From positions 45,614 to 109,613 of the forward strand of contig WVWN01000001.1 of NCBI GenBank assembly GCA_011773985.1: a DNA stretch of 64,000 bases. Direction: 5' to 3'. The notes beneath the pieces are model-generated. The model did not search any database. It saw nothing but the letters and a program-made list of their open reading frames with translations, and had not been told where the DNA came from. Source of the DNA: Candidatus Zixiibacteriota bacterium (GTDB lineage: Bacteria; RBG-13-66-14; B26-G2; WVWN01). Position 1 is the first letter of the stretch. Each line of letters opens with the position of its first letter. The position numbers were made by a program, and so were the translations under genes. Shown here one piece after another: positions 27,370 to 35,145 of the stretch.

Positions 27370-28347
27370 TTACAGGCGTCTGACCATATCGTACAGGCCG
27401 GACAGTCGGAGCATAAAGAGGGCCCACGGCTCGCCGCCGTTGGGCGCGACGCGCGCGATCCGGAACGGCCCCGCCTTCGGCCGTATCGGCCCGCCGACCA
27501 TCGTCACGGCGCCCGTAAACCCGGCTCGGCGGAAGATCGCGACCGCTTCGTCGTCGTATTCGCCGTTGGGGGGCGCGACCAGCCGGGGCCGTTCGCCGAT
27601 CTCCCGCTCGATGCGCGCCGCGCAACCCTCGACGTCGGCCCGCGTCTCCTCCCCCGTCATCGTCGTATATATGCGGTGCGTTTGGGAATGGGCACCGATC
27701 GTCCACCCGCAGCGGTGGAGGGTGCGGACCTCCTCCCAACTCATATACAAGCCCTCGGGAACGCCGGCCGCGACGCCGAGTTGGGTCGCGATGTCTTCGA
27801 CAATCGCTTCGCGCCGCGGCGAGCGTTTGAGCGCGGCCGTCAACGCGGCCTGCGCCGAATCGACCGCCTTTTCGTTCGCGAGGTAATAAATCCGGCCGCC
27901 TGCGCGGAACGTTTCGCCGACCGATTCCGACAACGCGTGGGCGAGGCGGTCCCACCACTGCCACGCGCCTCCCGACACCACCTCCGTCGTGACGAACGCC
28001 GTCGCGGTTACCCCTAGCTCGCGCAAGGTCGGGAACGCGACGCGGTAGGTATCGCCGTACCCGTCGTCGAAGGTAACGGCGAAGGCCGGCCCCGCGCCGT
28101 CCGCGTCCGCGACCAATTCCGCGAGCGTCGTCGCCCGCCGCGTTCGCGAGAGGTACGTTACTTGCCTCGTGAACTCGGCGGCGGTTACGTAGCGCTGGGT
28201 GCGGTCGAGCGGGCGTTCGCCCCGGGCGAGAACGCGGTGGTATACGACGACCACCGGCCGCCGGCCCGCGCGGGTCAGGGCTTTCCAGACCCAGTTGCCG
28301 CCGCCGTGCGCGAGGATTGCCGTCGCGGCCTCTTTAAGGAAGGCCAT
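27370..28347 (-). CDS. Polysaccharide deacetylase (NodB fold)
   Basis: 325 residues from the ATG at 28347; an upstream in-frame ATG at 28470 adds 41 residues without conserved features. NodB motifs: motif 1 TFDDGY with catalytic Asp (about 107-112), motif 2 HSQTH with the two zinc histidines (about 220-224), and later APPNGEYDD as motif 3. The long insert between motifs 1 and 2 is common in XrtA/polysaccharide-locus deacetylases. It removes N-acetyl groups from a glycan. No signal peptide, so the substrate is cytoplasmic or lipid-linked. Forms a unit with the GNAT gene. Confidence 0.85.
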   Translation of the reverse strand: MAFLKEAATAILAHGGGNWVWKALTRAGRRPVVVVYHRVLARGERPLDRTQRYVTAAEFTRQVTYLSRTRRATTLAELVADADGAGPAFAVTFDDGYGDTYRVAFPTLRELGVTATAFVTTEVVSGGAWQWWDRLAHALSESVGETFRAGGRIYYLANEKAVDSAQAALTAALKRSPRREAIVEDIATQLGVAAGVPEGLYMSWEEVRTLHRCGWTIGAHSQTHRIYTTMTGEETRADVEGCAARIEREIGERPRLVAPPNGEYDDEAVAIFRRAGFTGAVTMVGGPIRPKAGPFRIARVAPNGGEPWALFMLRLSGLYDMVRRL

Positions 28348-28696
28348 GGGATTCCGCCCTACTTGAGGGCTTACGCCCGTATCAGTTACGCGCCGACGGC
28401 GGGGCTGTGCCTCGCCTAAGCGGCGCTGATTGTTTTCTGCTGGTATGTTAATATATTTCAACGTGGCCATAAAGTGTTATAATTTTTAAGAGGGTGCCCC
28501 CGGCCCGCGAGGCGGCGAGAGCGTTCGCGCGAGGGCCGCGGCTAGGGTTAATATGCGACCGAAGCGGCGGCCTTTAAGGCCGCCGCGGGCGGGCGATATG
28601 AAATCGGCCGCTACCGGCGAAGGAACTCGGGAGAAGGGCGTGGATTTGCCGAGCATAGAGTGAGAGGGGGCGGAGCCGGCGTTTTAAGGAGCATCG
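28348..28696. other. Intergenic region with possible promoter and hutU-like scar
   Basis: TATAAT at 28478-28483 on the plus strand lies between the divergent deacetylase and cupin genes. From about 28629 to 28654 the DNA almost repeats the 3' end of hutU (reads REKGVDLPS then IE and a stop). No full gene is present. Confidence 0.45.
28629..28664 (+). pseudogene. Scar resembling the 3' end of hutU
   Basis: About 25 of 26 bases match the DNA for REKGVDLPS at the end of hutU (near 26277-26302), in frame, followed by two codons and TGA. No other part of hutU is visible. It may be the remnant of a second copy or a small duplication. Confidence 0.4.
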
Positions 28697-29056
28697 ATGG
28701 AATACTCCATCCATACCGACGTGAAGTACGGGCCGTTGGAGGTCGTGGAGGTAGGCCGGCTTGCCGACGGGTGCGCCGAGCGCTGGTGGAACCAGACGCT
28801 CTGCCGCGTCGACGACGCCGTCGTGCGCCTCGGCGTGCTCGAGGGCGAGTTCCACTGGCACAAGCACGAGCGCGAGGACGAGTTCTTCTTCGTGCTCGAC
28901 GGCAAACTTTTGGTAGACTTGGAGGGGCGGACGGTCGAGCTCGAGCCGCGGCAGGGTCTCGTAGTACCCAAAGGCGTGTCGCACCGGCCGCGCGCCCCGG
29001 CGCGTACGGTCGTTCTCATGTTTGAGAGGGAGACCGTCGTGGCCACCGGCGACTGA
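28697..29056 (+). CDS. Cupin-domain protein
   Basis: 119 residues, a single small beta-barrel. Cupin motif 1 is GEFHWHKHEREDEFFFVLDG (about 54-73) with the H-x-H...E metal ligands; motif 2 is weaker (PKGVSHRPRAPART), keeping the His. The protein probably binds a divalent metal and could be an isomerase, dioxygenase or ligand-binding protein; sequence does not say which. AAGGAG lies before the ATG. It stands alone between the hutU-like scar and a broken propeller gene. Confidence 0.85.
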   Translation: MEYSIHTDVKYGPLEVVEVGRLADGCAERWWNQTLCRVDDAVVRLGVLEGEFHWHKHEREDEFFFVLDGKLLVDLEGRTVELEPRQGLVVPKGVSHRPRAPARTVVLMFERETVVATGD

Positions 29057-29167
29057 CCGGGGCCCGACCGTTACGACGCGTCCGGCGCGGTGGAAGATGC
29101 GGGCTTAGATTCCGCGAGAGTCGGATAATAAGAGAAGTGCTTTGAAGGTTGTGAGGAGGCGAGTGAA

Positions 29168-29892
29168 ATGGCGAGGGATTTATGTCGCGTAATGGCGGCG
29201 GCCGCGACGTTGCCTGCGGCCGGAGGCGGCCACCAGTGGCCGCCGCGCCTTGTCGGCTCTTTCCCGGCGCCGCCTGGCGTTATAGACGTGGGCTTCGAAT
29301 ACGGGCCTTTATACGCGTTGGCGGACGGGTCGCCGCCGACCGTTTATTCTTTAAACCCGTACAACGGGTCCATAACCGGTAGCTTTACCATACGGGTCCC
29401 GTCGGGGGCGCGCGGTATTACGTACGAAGCCTATAGCGCCAATTGGATGTGGGTGAGCAACCGCCTTAACGGCTACATTTACGCGTTCACGACCGCCGGG
29501 TCGCTCGCGAGCTCGTTCCGCTGCCCCGTTGGCAAGCCTTACGGCCTGGGTTTTTCCGTATATAACCCGGTCCGCGGCAGCGGCCTGTTTGCCTCGTGCC
29601 GGGACGAGAACGTAATCGTGAGGCTGAACCAGACTACCGGGTCTCTGTTATCGACATTTACCGGGCCGGCGTCCGCGGTAGCGCCAACGCATATTGGGAT
29701 TATTATAGGCGGTGGGAAGTTTTCGAAAAGATGCCGGCGAGGCCGTTGGGCGTGGCCGCGGGCGTAGAATGGCCCATCGACCAGTGGGTAAGATTATACA
29801 TACTGTGTCAAAACGGTTATATTTATCGCTACGAAGGGTATACCGCCGTCGCGCCCGCCTCGCTCGGGCGCGTGAAGGCTTTATTCCGGTAG
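29168..29892 (+). pseudogene. Frameshifted secreted propeller gene with KALF tag
   Basis: The first frame (29168-29767) encodes a signal-like N-terminus and blades with GSITGSFTI, GSLASSFRCP and GSLLSTFTGP, homologous to the intact protein at 18564. The homology then moves to another frame (open 29596-29892) that ends VAPASLGRVKALFR. The shift lies near 29718-29732, around a TTTTCGAAAAG run. The ribosome site GAGGAGG is intact. It could be a real mutation, an assembly error or, less likely, slippage. If repaired, the product would be about 240 residues, like its homologue. Confidence 0.75.
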
Positions 29893-29997
29893 GTTGGCAG
29901 ATATTCGTGGCCGTTTTGGGCGGACGTACCCGAAAGTAATTAGTCGGGCACCGAACCATTTTCCTTTCCGGTAGCGTTATTGGCGTCATAATAAGGA

Positions 29998-30026
29998 AAC
30001 CCGCCCTCCCGGGCGGGTTATTTTTT
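29998..30026. terminator. Bidirectional intrinsic terminator
   Basis: AACCCGCCC / GGGCGGGTT, 9-bp stem, loop TCCC. A T-run follows on the plus strand, and it lies between the convergent propeller gene and ilvE. Confidence 0.85.
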
Positions 30027-30040
30027 CGACATATCGAGGC

Positions 30041-31093
30041 CTACTTCTTCCCGATCGTCATCACCCAACCGTACTTGTCCGGCGCCTCCTTGAGCATTAT
30101 CGCGTTTAGCTTGTCGTAGAATATCTGCGAGTACTTGCCGACGCCGCCGTCGCCGACCGTCACCTCCTTGCCGTCGACTTCGACGAGGCCGATGGGCGTG
30201 ATGACCGCGGCGGTCCCGGTGCAGAGGCACTCGTCGGCCTCGTACAGCTCCTCGAGCATTACGTCCCGCGCGACGGCGCTTAGGCCCTCGTCCGCGGCGA
30301 GCTGCAGTACGCTCGAGCGCGTGTAGCCGGGAAGTATGGTCTTGTCGTCCAGCGAGGGGGTGGCCAGCTCGTCCCCTTTGCGGAGGAAGAAGTTGGCCGC
30401 GCCCACCTCCTCGAAGTGTTTGTTGTCCACGTCGAGGTATAGGATCTCGGCGTAGCCGTCCTCTTTGGCTAGCGAGTTGGGGTACATTCCGGCGGCGTAG
30501 TTCCCCGCGGCCTTGACGCAGCCCACGCCCCCCGCGGCCGCGCGGTGGTACTCCTTCGAAATCTTCAACTTAATCGGCTTGAAGCCCTCTTTGAAGTACG
30601 GCCCCACCGGCGAGACGAAGACGAGGAAGAGGTACTCGTCCGCCGGCTTGACGCCCAACACCGGGCCGGAGGCAAACATCACGGGTCGGATGTACATCGC
30701 GCCCTGGTCGGCCGTGGGCATATATTCCTTGTTGGCCAGGACCGTTTGCGTCACCGCGTCAACGAATTTGCCCTCCTCGTATACGGGCATCATCAGCCGC
30801 CGACAGCCGTCGGCCATGCGGCGCGCGTTGTCCTCCACGCGGAAGAGGACGATTTCGCCGTCGCGCGTCAGGCGCGCCTTCGTCCCCTCGAAGATGGCCT
30901 GGCCGTAGTGCAGCGCCCCGCCCGCCGGGTGCATCCAGAACTCGCTGACGGCTATTAGGCCGTGGTCGGTCCACTTGCCGCCGGCGTAACGGGCGACGAA
31001 CATCTTCTCGGTGGGAATGAACGCGAAGCCGAGGCTGTCGAAATCTATCTCAGCCGGCGGTACGGCCTTTATCGGCCTTAGTTCGAATTCCAT
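30041..31093 (-). CDS. ilvE: Branched-chain amino acid aminotransferase
   Basis: 350 residues, a class IV fold aminotransferase that moves the amino group between glutamate and branched-chain 2-oxo acids using pyridoxal phosphate. The catalytic lysine is K194 in CVKAAGNYAAG. Other family segments: LHYGQAIFEGTKA, ECLCTGTAAVITPIG (phosphate binding) and YIRPVMFASGPVLGV. Its length and motifs match the larger, eukaryote-like ilvE subtype of about 350 residues. GAGGGA precedes the ATG. It is monocistronic here, with a terminator after it. Confidence 0.94.
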   Translation of the reverse strand: MEFELRPIKAVPPAEIDFDSLGFAFIPTEKMFVARYAGGKWTDHGLIAVSEFWMHPAGGALHYGQAIFEGTKARLTRDGEIVLFRVEDNARRMADGCRRLMMPVYEEGKFVDAVTQTVLANKEYMPTADQGAMYIRPVMFASGPVLGVKPADEYLFLVFVSPVGPYFKEGFKPIKLKISKEYHRAAAGGVGCVKAAGNYAAGMYPNSLAKEDGYAEILYLDVDNKHFEEVGAANFFLRKGDELATPSLDDKTILPGYTRSSVLQLAADEGLSAVARDVMLEELYEADECLCTGTAAVITPIGLVEVDGKEVTVGDGGVGKYSQIFYDKLNAIMLKEAPDKYGWVMTIGKK

Positions 31094-31377
31094 ACGTCCC
31101 TCGCTGAAGTAAAAGGTTAAAGAGCTATCATCGTCCGCCTCTTGGAAAATATAACACAGCGGCGGCGTAAGCCCAAGTCAAAATTTCCGGCGCCGCCCAT
31201 CCTCGCGGGCGAGGCCGGCCGTTCTAAAAATTACCCGCCCGAGGCGGAATCCCGTACCTAATTAAAAGAATCATTTTTAAATCTTCTTTGATTGGACGGT
31301 ATTTGGGCCATTTTCCCGTTGTTGGGCTATAAATACCACTATGCCGTTTTGTCAAACCTGATTTGTGAATTTTTTCC
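31094..31377. other. Intergenic region between ilvE and tRNA-Thr
   Basis: Contains the ilvE upstream region (a TGTTATATT extended -10-like element near 31150-31158 on the minus strand) and AT-rich sequence. No gene seen. Confidence 0.4.
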
Positions 31378-31408
31378 TTGACAAGGGGTGGCCTCTGTGT
31401 TATATGAT
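31378..31408 (+). promoter_or_regulatory. Promoter of tRNA-Thr
   Basis: TTGACA at 31378-31383 and TATATGAT at 31401-31408 (17-19 bp spacing), about 50 nt before the tRNA. Confidence 0.75.
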
Positions 31409-31456
31409 AACCGTAACCTGTGGCGACCCGGCGTGCTCCCAAGATAGAGTGCTTCC

Positions 31457-31529
31457 GCCCACTTAGCTCAGTTGGTAGAGCACATGCATGGTAAGCATGA
31501 GGTCGCCAGTTCGATCCTGGCAGTGGGCT
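31457..31529 (+). tRNA. tRNA-Thr(GGT)
   Basis: Acceptor GCCCACT pairs with AGTGGGC. The anticodon stem CATGC/GCATG encloses ATGGTAA (anticodon GGT), and the T loop is TTCGATC. 73 nt, no encoded CCA. Confidence 0.95.
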
Positions 31530-31568
31530 AAGACCTGATATCCCATAGACCCCCCCCAATACCCGTGT

Positions 31569-31601
31569 CGGGCGTCCTTTTGGCCGCCCGGCACATTTTT
31601 T
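31569..31601 (+). terminator. Terminator after tRNA-Thr, first
   Basis: CGGGCG / CGCCCG with a 10-nt loop, then GCACA and six T. Confidence 0.6.
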
Positions 31602-31603
31602 CA

Positions 31604-31624
31604 CCGGCCCCGCGGGCCGGTTTT
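31604..31624 (+). terminator. Terminator after tRNA-Thr, second
   Basis: CCGGCCC / GGGCCGG, loop CGC, four T. Tandem with the previous hairpin. Confidence 0.7.
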
Positions 31625-31850
31625 CGTTAAGAACGGCTCGCGAGGCGATCTGGGTTGACGCGGAAGGTATAATAATACGCCGGCCGTAAATACGCCGGCT
31701 ATTTTTTTATTTAACATTGGGTCCCTCCTCTCAGTAAGCATATTCTTTCGCCGCCGAAACCGCCACCCCTTCCAACGCGGTCGCCGCGCCTGCGCCGGCG
31801 TATGGAAAATCTGACGGCCCGAGCGAGAAGAGGTCCCCGCCCGCCGGTTC
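31625..31850. other. Intergenic region with hairpin and tiny ORF
   Basis: Plus strand: GCCGGC (31679-31684) and GCCGGC (31694-31699) pair and are followed by T7 (31702-31708), a third terminator-like hairpin. Minus strand: an ATG at 31717 with AGGAGGGACCCA before it opens 38 codons (MLNKKIAGVFTAGVLLYLP...) to 31601. Its tail is Arg/Pro-rich, so it may be a leader peptide or noise. Confidence 0.35.
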
Positions 31851-32248
31851 TTAACCCATAAAGGCCTTAGCCCACGCCAGTACCCGCTCAACATCTGAAA
31901 ACAACGTGTCGTCAACGGATACGATGCCCGGCTCCTCCAGCGTTTCTACGTACCGCGCTTCAACCGCGAAACGCGTTAAAGCCTCGGGCGCTATTTGCAC
32001 GGTAGGGCCTTCGACGCGCGCTTCCTTAAGGTCGTACAGTAAAGATGCGACGTCGTGGGTACGTTTGAGACGTAAGCCATTTAATACCATTACGGCCTTA
32101 ACCGCTTTCTCCACGCTTGTTGGGCGTGGAAGCCGATAACCGGCGCGAGCGTCGCCCGGCGAGCCCGCATCGCAACCATCGCTTCGTAATCCACCTCCGC
32201 CTTACGGAGGAGCTTGGCCGCGACTTCGCGGGCGTTTTCAGCCGGCAT
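31851..32248 (-). pseudogene. HEPN-domain toxin gene, frameshifted
   Basis: From the ATG at 32248, which overlaps the MNT gene by 11 nt, the frame reads MPAENAREVAAKLLRKAEVDYEA...PVIGFHAQQA, the normal N-terminal half of a HEPN protein. It then leaves frame. The other frame continues VEKAVKAVMVLNGLRLKRTHDVASLL... to 31851. One base appears missing at about 32114/32115 (expected QQAVEKA). The catalytic R-x4-H motif of HEPN ribonucleases (RLKRTH) is in the second half. The intact protein would be about 132 residues. As it stands, the toxin should be dead unless this is a sequencing error. Confidence 0.75.
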
Positions 32249-32555
32249 AGAGCTCTACCCCCTCGCATGCGGCCTCTTCGTATATTACCCCCGGGATGTC
32301 GCCGAAGCGAGCCATTATATCTTCCGTCGCGACGATGACGTCGACCGGTTTCCCCAAACCGCCGAGCGCCCGATGAATCTTTATGGCCAAATCCCGGCGC
32401 GACGGCGTCGCATTAACCACCACGAGCAAGTCGACGTCGCTGTCGTCGGCCGCGTCGCCGCGGGCGTAAGAACCGAATAAGATAACGCGCGTGGGCGCCG
32501 CCACTTCGCGGATCCGCCGGACGATTTCTTCCCGTAGGTCTTCGTCTAAAGTCAT
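32238..32555 (-). CDS. MNT-type minimal nucleotidyltransferase (antitoxin)
   Basis: 105 residues from the ATG at 32555; the longer frame to 32783 adds a non-conserved Arg-rich stretch. The nucleotidyltransferase motif is LFGSYARGDAADDSDVDLLV (about 25-44), with the two metal aspartates in SDVD. MNT proteins paired with HEPN toxins can inactivate the toxin by adding AMP to it, as shown for the MntA-HepT system. Its end overlaps the HEPN start, the usual order of this pair. Confidence 0.85.
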   Translation of the reverse strand: MTLDEDLREEIVRRIREVAAPTRVILFGSYARGDAADDSDVDLLVVVNATPSRRDLAIKIHRALGGLGKPVDVIVATEDIMARFGDIPGVIYEEAACEGVELYAG

Positions 32556-32841
32556 CACAGAATATTGAGTTAAAACGCCGCCGCGTTCAAGTGGTACCCG
32601 CCGCAGATTATCCCGGTTATTCGGCCTTGGCGCTCCAAACCGCCGCCCCTCCCAACGCAAAGGCCGCGGTTTTCGTATAGACTTGAACAGTTCACGTTGC
32701 GCCGGCGCAACAAGTTCGTAGAAACCTAAGTCAAGCGTATCGCCATCACGACCCACCTCGCAAAAAGAAGGCCGGCGTGGCAATCGCCGGCCGGCCCGTT
32801 TAAAGTACGCGCGATAACGTCCCTTATTGATTAAGATGACG
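32556..32841. other. Intergenic region between the MNT gene and the membrane operon
   Basis: GC-rich. A GCCGGC-rich inverted repeat (about 32771-32795) lies beyond the operon end and may terminate it. A stretch at 32639-32660 resembles 31761-31782 (AAACCGCC-CCCC-CCCAACGC type). No gene recognised. Confidence 0.4.
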
Positions 32842-33552
32842 TCAGCTGATTAAACCCAGCCAGTCCCGAATTAGGAACTGAAGGCGGCCGATGAGCAAGC
32901 TAACGCGCGCCATGACCGTATAACCGAAGGAGGCGCCGAAGCCGATCATCAGGAAGACGATACCCACCTTGGCGACGCCGCCCGCGAAGCCTCTGTGCTC
33001 CGTCGAGAAGAAGAAGTACGTCAGCGTGCACACGACGCCCGCGATCATTAGCGGTCCCGATACCGCCAGGACGAACGGCCCCCACGCGGGGCGGGTGAAG
33101 AAGTCGCCCATGAGTACGAGCGAGAAGACCGGGTTCCCGCCCTTCATGAAAGTCCCGTAAACCTGGGCCAGGATGAACGCCTGCATGTAACCCGTGATGA
33201 CAATCCCCTGGAAAGCGCCGAAGTAGAAGCCGAAGGCCCAGCGGCTGATCCAGCCGATCTTGGGGATGAGCCGCGTGAGGAGGAGCAAGCCCAGGGTCCC
33301 CGGCACCAACGCGGCCAGGTTGCCGGTGAACCGCCCCTCCGTGAGTAGGATGCCGAAGCCGTCCCGGAGCGGGATCAATAAGTTGGGCCACATATTATTC
33401 CAAAAATAGATGACGAAGAGGTACCCGGCCGAGACGCCTACGAGCAGGTGTTCCGCGAACTTGTAGAACGGGTTGTCCTTGTACAGGAACGAGTAAATAC
33501 ACAGCGTCAACAACGCGGCGATCCATATGAAGATATCGGTCGAGAGATGCAT
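32842..33552 (-). CDS. Polytopic membrane protein, cassette A subunit 4
   Basis: 236 residues with about six membrane helices (6-25, 30-52, 78-98, 105-130, 157-182, 192-216). The N-terminal signature WIAALLTLCIYSFLYKDNP continues FYKFAEHLLVGVSAG and is almost identical in the paralogue at 40576. A second shared block, FGYTVMARVSLLIGR, lies near the end. No named family recognised. It is the last gene of a 12-gene operon starting at 44126. As a paired subunit it may form the membrane core of a complex together with its paralogue. Confidence 0.75.
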   Translation of the reverse strand: MHLSTDIFIWIAALLTLCIYSFLYKDNPFYKFAEHLLVGVSAGYLFVIYFWNNMWPNLLIPLRDGFGILLTEGRFTGNLAALVPGTLGLLLLTRLIPKIGWISRWAFGFYFGAFQGIVITGYMQAFILAQVYGTFMKGGNPVFSLVLMGDFFTRPAWGPFVLAVSGPLMIAGVVCTLTYFFFSTEHRGFAGGVAKVGIVFLMIGFGASFGYTVMARVSLLIGRLQFLIRDWLGLIS

Positions 33553-33587
33553 ATTCGGTACTCCGCGAGGGAAGGTTTTATAACGCT

Positions 33588-34430
33588 TTAGCGGGCGCTC
33601 GCCTCGCTTCGCTTCTTCGCGCGTCGCATGAAAATGTACGCGACGTTTCCCAGGATGATAAATACGACGATCAAGAGGTGAACGATGGTCTGAGCGTCCA
33701 TCCCCTTAAGGCCGTCGGCGGGCCGGTCGATGAGTTTCTCGTATTCCGCGGCGCCCTTAAGGCCCCCGACGAGGCCGACGAGTTGGCCCGTCTGGAGGTA
33801 GGGGTAGAAGTCGGCGGCCATTACGGCCGTCACGCCCGCGGCCACTTTCTGGCCGTACCGTTCGTGGGCGTAGGCTACCCAATACTCCGGGATTACCGTC
33901 CCGGAGATTGACACGACGAGGCCAACGTCGTTGTAGTTCTTGACGTTCTTCATCAGCGGGATCTCGTCCAGCGGCGTGTTGTAGTAGTCGCGGGGGTAGC
34001 TGATCCGGAAATCCTGGCCCAACGAGAGGATAACTGCCGACACGCCGACTTTGTAGCCCAGGAGGGTGTAGTCGACATCTCTTTGGGCGCCCATCTCCTC
34101 GGCGACTTTGCTCGTTATATCGACGGCAAGGCCGGGGCCGCCCGGTACCAGGACCGTTACGATCACCGGCAATTTCCGCGCGATACAGTGACGCAAGAGC
34201 GCGATCGTCATCGGCCCGAGCTCCGGCTGGGTGGCGGGGTCGTAGTCGACCGAGATCAACACCGGCGTCCCGGGTTTCAAACTTTCGATTTCGTTGTAAA
34301 CATTTTCCACCGGCGGCGACGTCGTCACGGCGAGGCCCAGCGGGAAGACCAGCGGGACCGCTACGGCCAGCGCGACGAGGATGAAAATCCAACGCCGGTC
34401 AATATAGAGGAATTTTTCGAATATATTCAA
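33588..34430 (-). CDS. Bitopic membrane protein with large Rossmann-like domain, cassette A subunit 3
   Basis: 280 residues: cytoplasmic N-terminus, helix 14-35, soluble domain about 40-240, helix about 246-266, basic C-terminus. Both ends should be cytoplasmic and the domain outside. The domain alternates strands and helices (VLISVDYDPATQPEL, KLPVIVTVLVPGG, VILSLGQDF, VGLVVSISG), a Rossmann-like layout. The block FYPYLQTGQLVGLVGGLKG followed by AAEYE just before helix 2 is nearly unchanged in the paralogue at 41344. No enzyme motif is recognised. Confidence 0.75.
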   Translation of the reverse strand: MNIFEKFLYIDRRWIFILVALAVAVPLVFPLGLAVTTSPPVENVYNEIESLKPGTPVLISVDYDPATQPELGPMTIALLRHCIARKLPVIVTVLVPGGPGLAVDITSKVAEEMGAQRDVDYTLLGYKVGVSAVILSLGQDFRISYPRDYYNTPLDEIPLMKNVKNYNDVGLVVSISGTVIPEYWVAYAHERYGQKVAAGVTAVMAADFYPYLQTGQLVGLVGGLKGAAEYEKLIDRPADGLKGMDAQTIVHLLIVVFIILGNVAYIFMRRAKKRSEASAR

Positions 34431-34461
34431 AGCCGCACCTCCGCGGCGTCAACCCGCGCCG

Positions 34462-35127
34462 TTAGTCGCCGCCTCCCAACCATGAGCGTTCGATTCCCAG
34501 AATGATCTTGAGCGCGGTCGATATCGCGCCCAGGCCGATGCCGATCATGATGCCGCGCTTTGCCGCCATGTTGGGATAATCCAAAACCCATTCTGCGAAG
34601 CCGGGGAGCCAGGATTCAACCCACGTCGAAAAGCCGAGCGACAAGTCCTTGAAGATCGCGGCGAAGGATACCCGCCCCAGCATGACCACGACTGCCGCGA
34701 TCAAAAGCAGCGTGGCCTCCAGCGTCCGCGCCCGGAACGTCCGGAACGCGGCGGAGGCGATGTAGAACGCCAACAGCGAGAACATCGTCGCCTGCATCGG
34801 GATCTGTACGTAGTTATATAGGGTCATGAAGGGTTGGCCTTCGCTAATGCTCTCCGGGCCTTTCATGAAACCGGTTACCAGGGAGAGGCCGAGGCCGGTA
34901 AGCGCCACGATGCTGTAAAGCCAGTCGCGGCGCCGGTACTGAACCTTTTGGATATGGAGTTTGATCAGGCTCAAGATCCCGAGGATGAGGGCGAACGTAA
35001 AGACGATGATCAGCCACCGGAGCATGTTCTCGAAGAGCCACTGCGAATAACGGTGCGGGATGAAGAACTGCACCGTCATGATGACGCCCATTATGAAGCA
35101 GATGGCGAGCGGTAGTTCTCTTCTCAT
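34462..35127 (-). CDS. Polytopic membrane protein, cassette A subunit 2
   Basis: 221 residues with about six helices (5-23, 37-57, 70-88, 108-127, 137-156, 188-210). A basic cytoplasmic turn IQKVQYRRRDW follows helix 2. The shared block AFYIASAAFRTFRARTLEATLLLIA...VMLG in helices 4-5 matches the paralogue at 42254. The C-terminus (ALKIILGIERSWLG) is also conserved. Function unknown. 18 nt separate it from the upstream gene. Confidence 0.75.
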   Translation of the reverse strand: MRRELPLAICFIMGVIMTVQFFIPHRYSQWLFENMLRWLIIVFTFALILGILSLIKLHIQKVQYRRRDWLYSIVALTGLGLSLVTGFMKGPESISEGQPFMTLYNYVQIPMQATMFSLLAFYIASAAFRTFRARTLEATLLLIAAVVVMLGRVSFAAIFKDLSLGFSTWVESWLPGFAEWVLDYPNMAAKRGIMIGIGLGAISTALKIILGIERSWLGGGD

Positions 35128-35145
35128 AAGTATCTCCCGACGCCG

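Noticed and set aside
31224..31604. 126-codon minus-strand frame across tRNA-Thr
   Set aside because: It reads through the tRNA antisense; only the tRNA is supported.
31655..31673. TTGACG followed by TATAAT
   Set aside because: The spacer is only 7 bp, too short for a sigma-70 promoter.
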